The notes under the pieces: generated by a model
Seen by the model: only the letters and a program-made list of their open reading frames with translations
Told to the model about the DNA's origin: nothing
The model's database searches: none
Assembly (NCBI RefSeq): GCF_002904295.1
Contig: NZ_PPHG01000025.1
Span: 124,001-188,000, forward strand
Origin: Amycolatopsis sp. CA-128772
Lineage (GTDB): Bacteria > Actinomycetota > Actinomycetes > Mycobacteriales > Pseudonocardiaceae
Reading direction: 5' to 3'
Length of the DNA: 64,000 bases
In this document: positions 56,343 to 64,000 of the stretch, one piece after another
Numbering within the stretch: the first letter of the stretch is position 1
Layout: the number at the start of each line of letters is the position of its first letter
Translations under genes and position numbers: made by a program

Positions 56343-56681
56343 ATGCCGATGCACACCCACGATCGGACCGAAAGGGCCGCCAAGCCCGGGAAGACGCGAC
56401 GCTGGCTCACCGCCGCCGCGGTCGCCGCCGGGGCCGTGGCCGCGCCACTGGTCCTGCCGGCCGCACCGGCTTCGGCACAGGTCAGCGGCTGCAGCAAGGG
56501 ATACGTGAACGCCAACATGGCGTGGGGCACGTGCACGTCCGGCAGCGGCAGCTGGAGCCTGACCGTGCAGTGCTACTACTGGGGCGCCAACACGGCCTAC
56601 GGGAACGGCCCCGGAAGCATCTACGCCACCTGCCCGAGCGCTTCCCACGTCACCAACATCATCCTGAACACGCAGGCATGA
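56343..56681 (+). CDS. Small secreted four-cysteine protein, unknown function
   Basis: A 112-residue preprotein; I do not recognise a family. GGGAGGAAAA gives an excellent ribosome site for ATG 56343. The N-terminus has KTRRW followed by a hydrophobic Ala-rich core, with cleavage predicted after ASA (residue 45). The mature 67 residues hold four cysteines (50, 64, 77, 97), many Gly/Ser/Asn/Tyr and few charges (NANMAWGTCTSGSGSW, QCYYWGANTAYGNGPG). The composition suggests a compact beta fold with two disulfides. It has its own 180-base upstream spacer beyond the operon terminator, so it is probably expressed separately. It could be an extracellular structural, binding or inhibitory protein; a link to the PKS product is not shown. 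Confidence 0.75.
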   Translation: MPMHTHDRTERAAKPGKTRRWLTAAAVAAGAVAAPLVLPAAPASAQVSGCSKGYVNANMAWGTCTSGSGSWSLTVQCYYWGANTAYGNGPGSIYATCPSASHVTNIILNTQA

Positions 56682-56770
56682 GAAGCGGTCCCGCGCGCCG
56701 CCACCCGCCGCGCGGGACCGACTCCAATGGCGGCTTCCGCCACCGAGCCGACAAGGGTAGTCAGAAAAGC

Positions 56771-58327
56771 GTGACACCACCGCGAAGATCCGCCGACGCA
56801 CTCCGCCTTGCCCAGCGGATCGGCTGGCTGCTGCGCGCCAATCGCATTCACGCGCCGGAACCGGAATTGCGCGGATTACGGCGATTTGCCGAGAGGTGGG
56901 CGGATATCTTCCCCGGTGCACCCCCGTCGATCAGCACTTTGTCACGGTGGGAGAACAGCACCTCGCTGGTGCCCCACGCTGCTGTTCGCGGCTACGAAAC
57001 CGTCCTCGGGCTTCGAGACGAATCCCTGGTCGCGATCACCGACACCGTGGCCCGGTACTACCGCGGAACGGCGGAGGCGGCACCGCGGCTCGCCCGGTGC
57101 GAGATCGCCGACGACCGCGCGGCGCGACGACTGGACACGTTGATCGACCTGGCCGTGACGGGCGGGAACGTCAGCGGGCCGGAATGGAACGAACTGACAG
57201 CGCTGCTTTGCCGGACTCCGTACGCAATCCTCAGCCCGCAACGCACCTGGGAAACGTTGTCGGAACGGCTACTGATCGAAATGGCGGTTTCCGACGGGGT
57301 GAAGTGGATGCACCGCGCCGAGGCCTACCAGCGGCTGATGGCGCACCCGGTCGGTGGCGCCGCGGCCATCGCGGCCGCGGCCTCCGCGTCCGCCGACCGG
57401 GGCGCGCAGAGCATGGTCGGCACGGTGTCGGTCTTCGATTCGACCGCGGCCCCCGCGGCCGCCGGCCTCGTGGTCGATCACCTGAATTCGCCGCTGACCG
57501 ACCGGACGTTCGCCGGCGCGCTGCTGGCCTGCTTCCGCAAGGTCGGCCAGGGCCACTTCCGGAGCGGGCAGCTGGTCGTCATCTCCGATCTCCTCACCGA
57601 CCTGCTGGGCGGGCCGGTCACCGCCGGCACCGCGGCATTGGCCGGGGCCATCCTGAGACAGCTGCCCCTGGGCTTGCGACAGCGTGTCCCCGCACGGATC
57701 TGGGACCTGGTCTCGACCAGGTCCCCGGCGTGGTCGGTGGCCGACGAGATCACGGCCGCGGTGGCGGCGGCGACCACCGAGGCCTGGGACGACGCCGTCC
57801 TGCGGGAGCTGGTTCGGGAATCCGTCTTCGCCGACGTCTTCGACCAGCGCCTCTACGCCCAGTTCATGATCTACAGCACGCCCTACCGGGTCCCGGTGGC
57901 GCGTGAACTGGGTGCCGCCCTGCGCCGCCGTCGGCACGACAAGGACCGGGCCGTTCCCCTGGTCGAGGCGCTGCGGGTGATCGGCGGTCCGGCCGAGCGT
58001 CGTGACATCGAGCTGCTCGTGCTGGACCAGACCCTCCCGGTGGCCATCCGGGACACCGCCGCGTCGGCCCTCGGCCACATCGGCGGGACGAGTCACAACT
58101 CCTTCTGGGCCACCGCGTTGTCCGCCACTCGCCTGCGCTACCACGCGACCGCGGGGGAATCGGAGATCTCGGTCCTCGACCGGCTGATCTACGCGATGGG
58201 CATGGCCGGCGCCGACAGCGTTCTGAGCCAGGTCCCGGCCACGCCGGACCTCCCGGCGCGGATCCGGGCCTCGGCGAGGTGGTGGCTTTCCCTTTCCCCG
58301 TGCTTCAGGCAAAGCGCACGGACGTGA
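56771..58327 (+). CDS. HTH protein with long helical-repeat region
   Basis: A 518-residue protein I cannot place precisely. GTG at 56771 begins TPPRRSADALRLAQRIGWLL. Residues ~8-85 form a helix-turn-helix-like region (ELRGLRRFAERWADIF, SISTLSRWENSTSLVP) resembling the XRE fold: SISTLSRWE reads as the recognition helix. The remaining ~430 residues are alpha-helical. A C-terminal part resembles HEAT repeats (VPLVEALRVIGGPAERRDIE, VAIRDTAASALGHIGG). Similar HTH plus helical-repeat proteins are frequent near actinomycete secondary-metabolite genes, and I infer a transcription-factor role. The stop lies 12 bases from the stop of the convergent PKS D gene. The start is uncertain, because only a weak AGAAAAG precedes it. 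Confidence 0.7.
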   Translation: MTPPRRSADALRLAQRIGWLLRANRIHAPEPELRGLRRFAERWADIFPGAPPSISTLSRWENSTSLVPHAAVRGYETVLGLRDESLVAITDTVARYYRGTAEAAPRLARCEIADDRAARRLDTLIDLAVTGGNVSGPEWNELTALLCRTPYAILSPQRTWETLSERLLIEMAVSDGVKWMHRAEAYQRLMAHPVGGAAAIAAAASASADRGAQSMVGTVSVFDSTAAPAAAGLVVDHLNSPLTDRTFAGALLACFRKVGQGHFRSGQLVVISDLLTDLLGGPVTAGTAALAGAILRQLPLGLRQRVPARIWDLVSTRSPAWSVADEITAAVAAATTEAWDDAVLRELVRESVFADVFDQRLYAQFMIYSTPYRVPVARELGAALRRRRHDKDRAVPLVEALRVIGGPAERRDIELLVLDQTLPVAIRDTAASALGHIGGTSHNSFWATALSATRLRYHATAGESEISVLDRLIYAMGMAGADSVLSQVPATPDLPARIRASARWWLSLSPCFRQSART

Positions 58328-58339
58328 AGCGAGGCGAGC

Positions 58340-61330
58340 TCAGGCGCCCCCTTCGGCGATCCGGGCGGCGAGCAGGCGGACCGTCGGCAGCTCCACCACC
58401 GCCGTCGCCGGGAGGTTCCAGTGGGCGGCGATGCGGACCGCGCCCGCGGAACGGCCGCCCAGTTCGAAGAAGTTGTCGTCCGCGCCGATCTCCGGGTAGC
58501 CCAGGGCCGTGGCCCAGCGGGCGGCCACCTCCTGCTCGAGGCCCGGCTCCGGCTCCACGAACGGCGTCCCCAGCGCCGGCCGCGGCCGGACCGAAACCGA
58601 AGGCTCGACGGACTCGGCGACCGGCACCGGTCGGACCAGGGGGACCCCGGCGAGCACGACCTCCGTCAGGTGGTCCGCCGCCGCCACCGCGGCCAGCACC
58701 GACGGCGAGGGGTCCGCCGCCGAAACCACCGTCGTCCACCGGCCGCGGCCCGCGAGCCGGGCGACTCGGGCCTGGGCGGCGAGTACGCGACCGGCCGCGT
58801 CCGGCCGGACGACGAGGATCCCGCGCCGCCCGGCGAGGTCCGGCACCTCGTGGTGCACCTCGGCGTCCGCCTGTCCCGCCGGCGACCACGGCTCGTGGTG
58901 CAGCCGCCACGACTGGTCGCCGCGCACCGCCAACGTGGTCTCGGGGTGCAGGATCGCCGCCAGGATCTGGTCCACCGCCGCGTCCGCGCCCACGTCCACG
59001 TGCCGCGCGGTCAGCGCCGTCAGCCCCGCGTGCGACGGCGTGGTCAAGTCGGGCCCCAGCACCCCCACCGCGCCGGACGTCAGCGTGACCATCCCGGGCC
59101 ACAACCCGGCTGCCTCCGAGACGTCCCCGGGCGAGCCGCCCAGCGCGAAGCCGTGCACGACCGTTCGCGGCACCACGACCAGCGCCCGCAACAGCGCGGG
59201 CAGGTCGCCGGGCCCGACGACGAAGTCGCCGGTGTCCAGGAACGCGAAGCCGGGCCCCGGCCGCACCGTGGTCACCTCGCCGCCCGCCAGGGTGATGCGG
59301 GAGGCCAGCGCCTCGCCGATCGGGTCGGCCGCGAACACCAGCCACGGCCCCGCCGCCCGTACCCGGCGCTCGAGACCGGCCGAAGGCTGCGGGTCGAGCC
59401 GCCACGTCGGCACGTGCGCCGCCGGGCTCGGCGCCGGTTCCACCCAGAACCGCCGGCGCTGGAACGGGTACGGCGGCAGCTCCACCCGCCGGCCCTCGCC
59501 GCGGTGCAGGGCGGCCCAATCGACAGTGCAGCCCGCCAGCCACAACCGGGCCAAGGCGGAAAGGACCCACGAAGAATCCGAGCCGCTCTCGACGACGAGG
59601 GTCTCGGTGGCGCTCTCGTCCAGCCGGATCCCCAGCCGGGTCAGCCCCGCCGTCAACGCCGACAGCGCTCCGGCACGGGTGGGGGCGGGCGCGGGGCTCT
59701 CGGCCCCGGCCAGCAGGCGGTGCGCGGCCGAGGCCGTCCCGGCCCACTCCGAGCCGCTGCCCGCGACCAGGCGGAACCGCGGGTCACGGCGGCGGGTCTC
59801 GCCGTCGATCCACCGGCCCGGGTCGGCCAGCGCCGCCACGGCGTCGGGCAGATCCCGGACCACGACGGCCCGCCGCAGCGCGAAGTGGCCGCGCGAGACC
59901 TGCAGCGTGAAAGCCACGTCACCGAGGTCGAGGGACGGGTGCGAAGCCAGGTGCGCACGCAGCCGCGAGGTCACCTCGTCGAGCGCACCGGTGTCCCCGG
60001 CGGACAACGTGAGCAGGTGCGGGCCGTCCGAACCCCGGACTGCCCGGGCCGGCGGCTGCTCGAGGACGACGTGCGCGTTCGTCCCGCCGACGCCGAACGA
60101 GCTGACCCCCGCCCGGCGTGGCGTTCCGTCCGCGGGCCAGGGCACGTCGGCGGGCAGCACGGTGAACCGGTCCCCGAGGGCGGGGTTCGGCGTGCGGAAC
60201 CCGGCGGTCCCCGGCAGGACGCCGTCACGCAGGTTCAGCGCCGCCCGGATGAGCGACGTGACGCCGGAAGCGCGGTCCAGGTGCCCGATGCTGGGCTTGA
60301 CCGAGCTGAGCACGCACGGCGCCGCGCGGCCGGGCCCGAAGACCCGGTTCAGCGCGGCCAGCTCGATCGAGTCGCCCAGCGGCGTGCCGACGGCGTGGCA
60401 CTCGACGTACCCCACCGTCTCGGGCTTGACGCCGGCCACGGCGAGCGCGGTGTCGACCACCGCAGCCTGCCCGGCGACGCCGGGAGCGGGGTAGCCGGCG
60501 CGGTCGCGGCCGTCGTTGTTGACCGCCGAGCCGAGGATCACCGCGTGCACGACGTCGCCGTCGGCGAGGGCGTCCTCCAGGCGTTTCAGGGCGACGACGG
60601 CCGCACCCGAGCCCATCACCGTGCCGTTCGCGGCGGCGTCGAGCGCCCGGACCCGGCCGTCGGGCGACAGGATGCTGCCGTCTTCGAACACGTGGCCGCC
60701 GGTCTGCGGCAGCGGCAGGGCGGCGCCGCCCGCGAGGGCCAGGTCGCACTCGTAGGTCAGCAGGCTCTGGCACGCCAGGTGCACCGCGACCAGCGACGTC
60801 GAACAGTACGTCTGCACGGTGATCGCCGGGCCGCGCAGGCCCAGCTTGTACGACACGAGCGACGTCAGCGAGTCGCGCTCCACGCCCGCCGAAAGCAGGG
60901 GCTTGCCGCCCGGCTCGGCCCCGAGGCCGGCGAGGTGGTGGGTCAGGTAGTCCGGGAACGCGCAGCCGGCGAACAGCCCGACGGGCAGGCCGGGATCGGT
61001 CGGCCGGTAGCCGGCCCGTTCCAAGGCCTCCCACGAACATTCGAGCAGCAGCCGGTGGTGCGGCTCCAGGGTCTCCGCTTCACGCGCGCTCAGCCCGAAG
61101 GCGGCGGCGTCGAACATCTCGACGCCGCCGGCCACCGGCCCCCCGATGCGGACGTGGCCCGGGGTGGCCGGGTCCACGCCCGCGGCGGCGAGCTCTTCGT
61201 CGGTCAGCTCCCGCAGGCCGGGGATCCCGGCCGCGAGGTTGCGGCGCAGCTGCTCGACGTCGGCGGCGCCGGGGAACCGCCCCGCCATCCCGACGAGCGC
61301 CACGGCCGATTCGGGTGCCGGTTCGGTCAC
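58340..61330 (-). CDS. Reduced type I PKS D: KS-(AT remnant)-(KR half)-ACP
   Basis: A 996-residue PKS. GTG at 61330 follows GAAAGGA. The KS (residues ~9-425) keeps Cys176 in VQTYCSTSLVAV, His in ECHAVGT and SIGHLDRA, so it looks active. The AT is gone: only the entry (FRLVAGSGSEWAGT) and exit (LARLWLAGCTVDWAALH) segments remain, ~86 residues against ~330 in PKS C, with no GxSxG. The KR structural half survives (GPWLVFAADPIGEALAS, VVHGFALGGSPGD), but the NADPH-binding half with TGGxGxxG and the catalytic Tyr is absent. The ACP at the end has Ser961 in ELGGRSAGAV. The KS motifs are closest to modules 3 and 4, suggesting derivation from such a module. It is transcribed with the ABC exporter and AMP ligase. 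It may elongate with an AT in trans, or act in starter transfer or release. Confidence 0.9.
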   Translation of the reverse strand: MTEPAPESAVALVGMAGRFPGAADVEQLRRNLAAGIPGLRELTDEELAAAGVDPATPGHVRIGGPVAGGVEMFDAAAFGLSAREAETLEPHHRLLLECSWEALERAGYRPTDPGLPVGLFAGCAFPDYLTHHLAGLGAEPGGKPLLSAGVERDSLTSLVSYKLGLRGPAITVQTYCSTSLVAVHLACQSLLTYECDLALAGGAALPLPQTGGHVFEDGSILSPDGRVRALDAAANGTVMGSGAAVVALKRLEDALADGDVVHAVILGSAVNNDGRDRAGYPAPGVAGQAAVVDTALAVAGVKPETVGYVECHAVGTPLGDSIELAALNRVFGPGRAAPCVLSSVKPSIGHLDRASGVTSLIRAALNLRDGVLPGTAGFRTPNPALGDRFTVLPADVPWPADGTPRRAGVSSFGVGGTNAHVVLEQPPARAVRGSDGPHLLTLSAGDTGALDEVTSRLRAHLASHPSLDLGDVAFTLQVSRGHFALRRAVVVRDLPDAVAALADPGRWIDGETRRRDPRFRLVAGSGSEWAGTASAAHRLLAGAESPAPAPTRAGALSALTAGLTRLGIRLDESATETLVVESGSDSSWVLSALARLWLAGCTVDWAALHRGEGRRVELPPYPFQRRRFWVEPAPSPAAHVPTWRLDPQPSAGLERRVRAAGPWLVFAADPIGEALASRITLAGGEVTTVRPGPGFAFLDTGDFVVGPGDLPALLRALVVVPRTVVHGFALGGSPGDVSEAAGLWPGMVTLTSGAVGVLGPDLTTPSHAGLTALTARHVDVGADAAVDQILAAILHPETTLAVRGDQSWRLHHEPWSPAGQADAEVHHEVPDLAGRRGILVVRPDAAGRVLAAQARVARLAGRGRWTTVVSAADPSPSVLAAVAAADHLTEVVLAGVPLVRPVPVAESVEPSVSVRPRPALGTPFVEPEPGLEQEVAARWATALGYPEIGADDNFFELGGRSAGAVRIAAHWNLPATAVVELPTVRLLAARIAEGGA

Positions 61331-61353
61331 GGCAGGTCCTTTCTCCGGGAGGT

Positions 61354-62115
61354 TCAGAGCAGGTGGCTGCGGCCCCAGCCGTGGGCCAGCCGGTAGGTGG
61401 CGAACGCGCCGGTGGCCACGCCGATCCCGAGCACGATCAGCCCCGGGCGCAGCATCGCCTCGGCGTTGCCCGCCATGGCCGAGCGGATCAGCGACAGCCC
61501 CCAGTAGCCCGGGGAGAACGGCGCGATCGCCTGGGCCCACGACGGCATCAGCGACACCGGCAGCAGCGAGCCGCCGAGCGAGCTGATGGTGATCGCGCCG
61601 AGGTCGACGGCGACGATCAGGTCGCCGCGGCTGCGGACCACAGTGGACAGTGCGGCGCCCATGGACAGCAGCATGAAGCCCCACAGGCACATCGCGCCGA
61701 ACACCAGGCCGGGCGACACCGGGAACGGCATGCCGACGACGAGCCAGCCGTAGATGATCAGCACGCCCTGCTGGATCAGCAGCACCACGAACACCGGGAG
61801 TGCCTTGCCGATCAGCAGTTCCGCGCGGGCGGCGCGGCTGGCGCGCAGCCGGTCCCAGGTGCGCCACTCGCGTTCGACGAAGATCGCGTTGCCCACGATC
61901 GCCATGGCGAACACCGAGAACATCACCAGCTGCCCGGTGACGGCCTCGACCGCGCCGGTGCCCAGCGCCTTCACGTACAGCGGCTGGAACAGCACCATGA
62001 AGATCATCGGCGTGATCAGGTAGCTGATCAGCTGCGACGGGTCGCGCAGGCGCAGGGTCGCGTTGTACCGGACCAGGGCGCCGGCCCGGTAGAGGGAGTC
62101 AGTGCGCGTCGACAT
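61354..62115 (-). CDS. ABC-2 type transporter permease
   Basis: A 253-residue permease with six hydrophobic spans: ISYLITPMIFMVLFQPLY (span 1), VMFSVFAMAIVGNAIFVE (span 2), VFVVLLIQQGVLIIYGWLVV, LVFGAMCLWGFMLLSMGAAL, ITISSLGGSLLPVSLMPSWA, and LRPGLIVLGIGVATGAFATY. FVEREWRTWDRLRASRAARA after span 2 is the ABC-2 loop that contacts the ATPase. It overlaps the ATPase gene by 17 bases, so the two are translationally coupled and form one exporter of the DrrAB kind, common for self-resistance and product export in antibiotic clusters. The PKS D gene follows 23 bases downstream. Confidence 0.9.
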   Translation of the reverse strand: MSTRTDSLYRAGALVRYNATLRLRDPSQLISYLITPMIFMVLFQPLYVKALGTGAVEAVTGQLVMFSVFAMAIVGNAIFVEREWRTWDRLRASRAARAELLIGKALPVFVVLLIQQGVLIIYGWLVVGMPFPVSPGLVFGAMCLWGFMLLSMGAALSTVVRSRGDLIVAVDLGAITISSLGGSLLPVSLMPSWAQAIAPFSPGYWGLSLIRSAMAGNAEAMLRPGLIVLGIGVATGAFATYRLAHGWGRSHLL

Positions 62116-62938
62116 CGGTCACCGCCAGGGAGTGGTAGAGGTCGTCCAGGCTGGGGTTGCGCAGCTCGACGGACTCGACCGGCCGCTCGACCGTCGGCAG
62201 CAGCTCCAGGAGCGTGCCGGTCGGGTCGGTGGTCGAGACGGTCAGCTGCTCGCCGGCGGTGCGCACGCGGACCTCGCCGGGCAGGCCCGACAGCAGCTCG
62301 TCCGCGCCGCCGCGCGCGATCACCCGGCCTTCGGCGGCCACCGCGATGGTGGCCTGCAGGTCGGTCAGTTCGGTCAGGTAGTGGGTGGTGTAGACCACTG
62401 CGGCTCCCTCGCCTGCTCGTTGCTTGACCACGTCCAGCAGCGCCTGACGGGTCTCGGGGTCGGCACCGGCGGTCGGCTCGTCGAGCAGCAGCAGCGCCGG
62501 CCGGTGCACCAGCGCCGTCGCGGCCTGCGCCCGCCGCTGCTGGCCGCCCGAAAGCAGGCCGCAGGTGCGGTTCAGGAAGGTCTCCAGCCGCAGCGCGGCC
62601 GTGAGGTCGTCGATGGCCGAACGCAGCGCGGCCCGGCGCAGGCCGGCCAGGCGGCCGTACAGCTCCAGGTGCTCGCGCACGGTCAGCGGGCGGTAGAGCG
62701 CGATGTGCTGCGGCGAGATGCCGATGCGGCCGCGGGCGCGCGTCGGCGACTCGCCGTCGACGAGCACGGTTCCGCTGTCCGGGCGCAGCAGCCCGGACAC
62801 CATCTCGACGAAGGTGGTCTTGCCGGCACCGTTGTGGCCGACCAGCCCGACGATCTCACCCGCGGCGACCTCGAGGCTGAAGCCGTCGAGGGCCTGCACT
62901 TCGTCATAGCGTTTCCGGAGGTCGATTGCTTGCAACAT
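62099..62938 (-). CDS. ABC transporter ATP-binding protein (DrrA-like)
   Basis: A 279-residue ATPase. ATG at 62938 follows AAGGAGCGAT. Motifs in order: Walker A GHNGAGKTT near residue 37, ISPQHIALYRPLTVREHLEL (Q-loop region), LLSGGQQRRAQAATAL (ABC signature), RPALLLLDEPTAGADP (Walker B and D-loop), and YTTHYLTE (H-loop). The C-terminal ~70 residues (VRTAGEQLTVSTTDP, NPSLDDLYHSLAV) are the DrrA-type extension that docks on the permease. With the overlapping permease it should export the cluster product or a toxic intermediate. It sits between the AMP ligase (88-base gap) and the permease on the same strand. Confidence 0.93.
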   Translation of the reverse strand: MLQAIDLRKRYDEVQALDGFSLEVAAGEIVGLVGHNGAGKTTFVEMVSGLLRPDSGTVLVDGESPTRARGRIGISPQHIALYRPLTVREHLELYGRLAGLRRAALRSAIDDLTAALRLETFLNRTCGLLSGGQQRRAQAATALVHRPALLLLDEPTAGADPETRQALLDVVKQRAGEGAAVVYTTHYLTELTDLQATIAVAAEGRVIARGGADELLSGLPGEVRVRTAGEQLTVSTTDPTGTLLELLPTVERPVESVELRNPSLDDLYHSLAVTDVDAH

Positions 62939-63026
62939 AGGGATCGCTCCTTGCGATTCACGGCTCTTGGACTGTCGCATGAGGACTCGGTGTGCGGTGA
63001 GCTCCCGCGGTGGCAGGAAACTGCCG

Positions 63027-64000
63027 TCATTCGGTGCCGGCGGGCACCGCGGTCAGCGCCTCGCGCAGCGCGACGCGGTCGAACTTGCCGTTGACCGACC
63101 GGGGCAGCTTCGGCAGCACCTCGACCCGCCGCGGCAGCATGTACGCGGGCAGCTCCTTGGCCAGCGCCCGGGAAACCGTCTCGGCGTCGCACTCCGGCGC
63201 GACCGCCAGCACGATCCGCTGCCCCAGCACGGGATCCGGCACGCCGAACGCGGCCGCCTCCCCCACCAGGCCCGTCGCGTAGGCGGCCTCTTCGACCTCG
63301 GCGGGGCTGACGCGGTAGCCCGACGTCTTGATCATCTCGTCGGACCGGCCGACGAAGTAGAGGAACCCGTCCTCGTCGCGGTAGACGGTGTCGCCCGACC
63401 ACACGGCGATCTCCGGGCGCACCAGGCCGTCCGGGCCCGGCACCGGGCGGAAGCGCTCCGCCGTGCGTTCCGGGTCGTTCCAGTAGCCGAGCGCCACGAG
63501 CGCGCCGCGGTGCACCAGCTCGCCGTGCTCGCCGGGCAGGCAGGGCGAGCCGTCGGGCCGCAGCACGAGGACCTCGGCGTTCGGGATCGCCTTCCCGATC
63601 GAACCGGGACGGCGGTCCGCCTCGGCCGGGTCGAGGTAGGTGGAGCGGAATGCCTCCGTGAGGCCGTACATCAGGAACGGTTGCGCGGCCGGGAAGATCT
63701 CGCGCAGCCGCGTCAGCGTCGCGCGGGGCATGCGGCCACCGGTGTTGGCGAAGTAGCGCAGCCGCGCGGTCGCCTCGGCGGGCCAGTCCTGCGTCACCAG
63801 CTGCAGCCACAGCGGCGGCACGCACGTCAGCGCCGTGACGCCGTGGCGGGCGCAGAGCCGGACGATCTCCCTGGGCAGCAGGTAGTTCACGAGCACGACG
63901 TGCGCGCCGGCGGCAACCGCGGTGGTCAGCTGGCTGAACCCGGCGTCGAAGCTCAGGGGCAGCGCGGCGAGCACGACGTCGTCACGGGTGTGGCCGAGGT
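63027..64000 (-). CDS. AMP-forming acyl/aminoacyl ligase, exosortase-A-associated type (partial)
   Basis: The C-terminal ~324 residues of an ANL ligase; the N-terminus lies beyond the right edge. Motifs: LPLSFDAGFSQLTTAVAAGA, NTGGRMPRATL (A4/A5 region with ANTGG), FLMYGLTEAFRSTYL (A5), VWSGDTVYRDEDGFLYFVG (A7/A8), RSDEMIKTSGYRVSPAEVEE (hinge) and LPRSVNGKFDRVAL with the A10 Lys. The run from SFDAGFSQL through YGLTEAFRSTYLDPAE and RRPGSIGKAIPNAE matches, from memory, the acyl-CoA ligase subfamily of exosortase-A loci, the companion of the decarboxylase type at 29186. The two are at opposite ends of this cluster. It may activate an amino or other acid for transfer to a carrier. It is the first seen gene of the exporter/PKS D operon. 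Confidence 0.87.
   Translation of the reverse strand, partial: LGHTRDDVVLAALPLSFDAGFSQLTTAVAAGAHVVLVNYLLPREIVRLCARHGVTALTCVPPLWLQLVTQDWPAEATARLRYFANTGGRMPRATLTRLREIFPAAQPFLMYGLTEAFRSTYLDPAEADRRPGSIGKAIPNAEVLVLRPDGSPCLPGEHGELVHRGALVALGYWNDPERTAERFRPVPGPDGLVRPEIAVWSGDTVYRDEDGFLYFVGRSDEMIKTSGYRVSPAEVEEAAYATGLVGEAAAFGVPDPVLGQRIVLAVAPECDAETVSRALAKELPAYMLPRRVEVLPKLPRSVNGKFDRVALREALTAVPAGTE

Overview
The window is very GC-rich (about 72% by eye), with almost every codon ending in G or C. Its gene families (SARP/NB-ARC regulators, F420-type luciferase-like oxidoreductases, modular type I PKS, an FkbH-type extender cassette) are those of a filamentous actinomycete. Codon style and the recurring CCACAGTGGAC motif lean towards Pseudonocardiaceae such as Amycolatopsis; the genus is an inference. 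I see no rRNA, tRNA, CRISPR array or insertion sequence.

Left part, about 1-25.6 kb: accessory and catabolic genes. In order: the start of a DppC-type permease; a frameshifted LysR gene divergent from a luciferase-like oxidoreductase; a GT-C membrane glycosyltransferase; a frameshifted radical SAM/SPASM gene convergent with an NB-ARC/TPR STAND gene; a secreted family 3 glycoside hydrolase; an aromatic-acid-like group (tannase/feruloyl esterase, MHS transporter, GAF-PucR regulator, acyl-CoA ligase); a SARP regulator; and a secreted seven-blade YVTN propeller. A second, intact radical SAM gene then stands divergent from a second NB-ARC/TPR gene. The two radical SAM + STAND pairs are paralogous in both members and form the most unusual two-gene system on this side.

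Right part, about 25.7 kb to the edge: a type I PKS biosynthetic cluster. A minus-strand operon (PLP-dependent decarboxylase, SARP regulator, luciferase-like oxidoreductase) is divergent from a 25-kb plus-strand operon. That operon holds three PKS genes (KSQ-AT-ACP loading module; KS-AT-DH-KR-ACP; then three KS-AT-KR-ACP modules of a different lineage), a four-gene alkoxymalonyl-ACP cassette (dehydrogenase, ACP, acyl-CoA dehydrogenase, FkbH-like protein) and a type II thioesterase. No O-methyltransferase is present, so the expected extender is hydroxymalonyl-ACP. A terminator hairpin ends the operon. A small secreted four-cysteine protein and an HTH protein follow. A minus-strand operon at the right edge then carries an AMP ligase (running off the window), an ABC-2 exporter, and a PKS protein whose AT core and KR catalytic half have been excised, leaving KS and ACP.

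How it may work together (inference): the loading module decarboxylates methylmalonyl to propionyl. Module 1, whose AT has an atypical YAAHT motif, is the best candidate for the hydroxymalonyl unit, and modules 2-4 add malonyl units reduced to hydroxyls. The decarboxylase and the AMP ligase strongly resemble the pair known from exosortase-A loci and may add an amine-bearing unit from an amino acid. No TE domain ends the line, so release is unexplained and may involve the KS-ACP protein, genes beyond the right edge, or the amine-bearing unit. The ABC pair probably exports the product, and the SARP inside the decarboxylase operon is the likely cluster activator.
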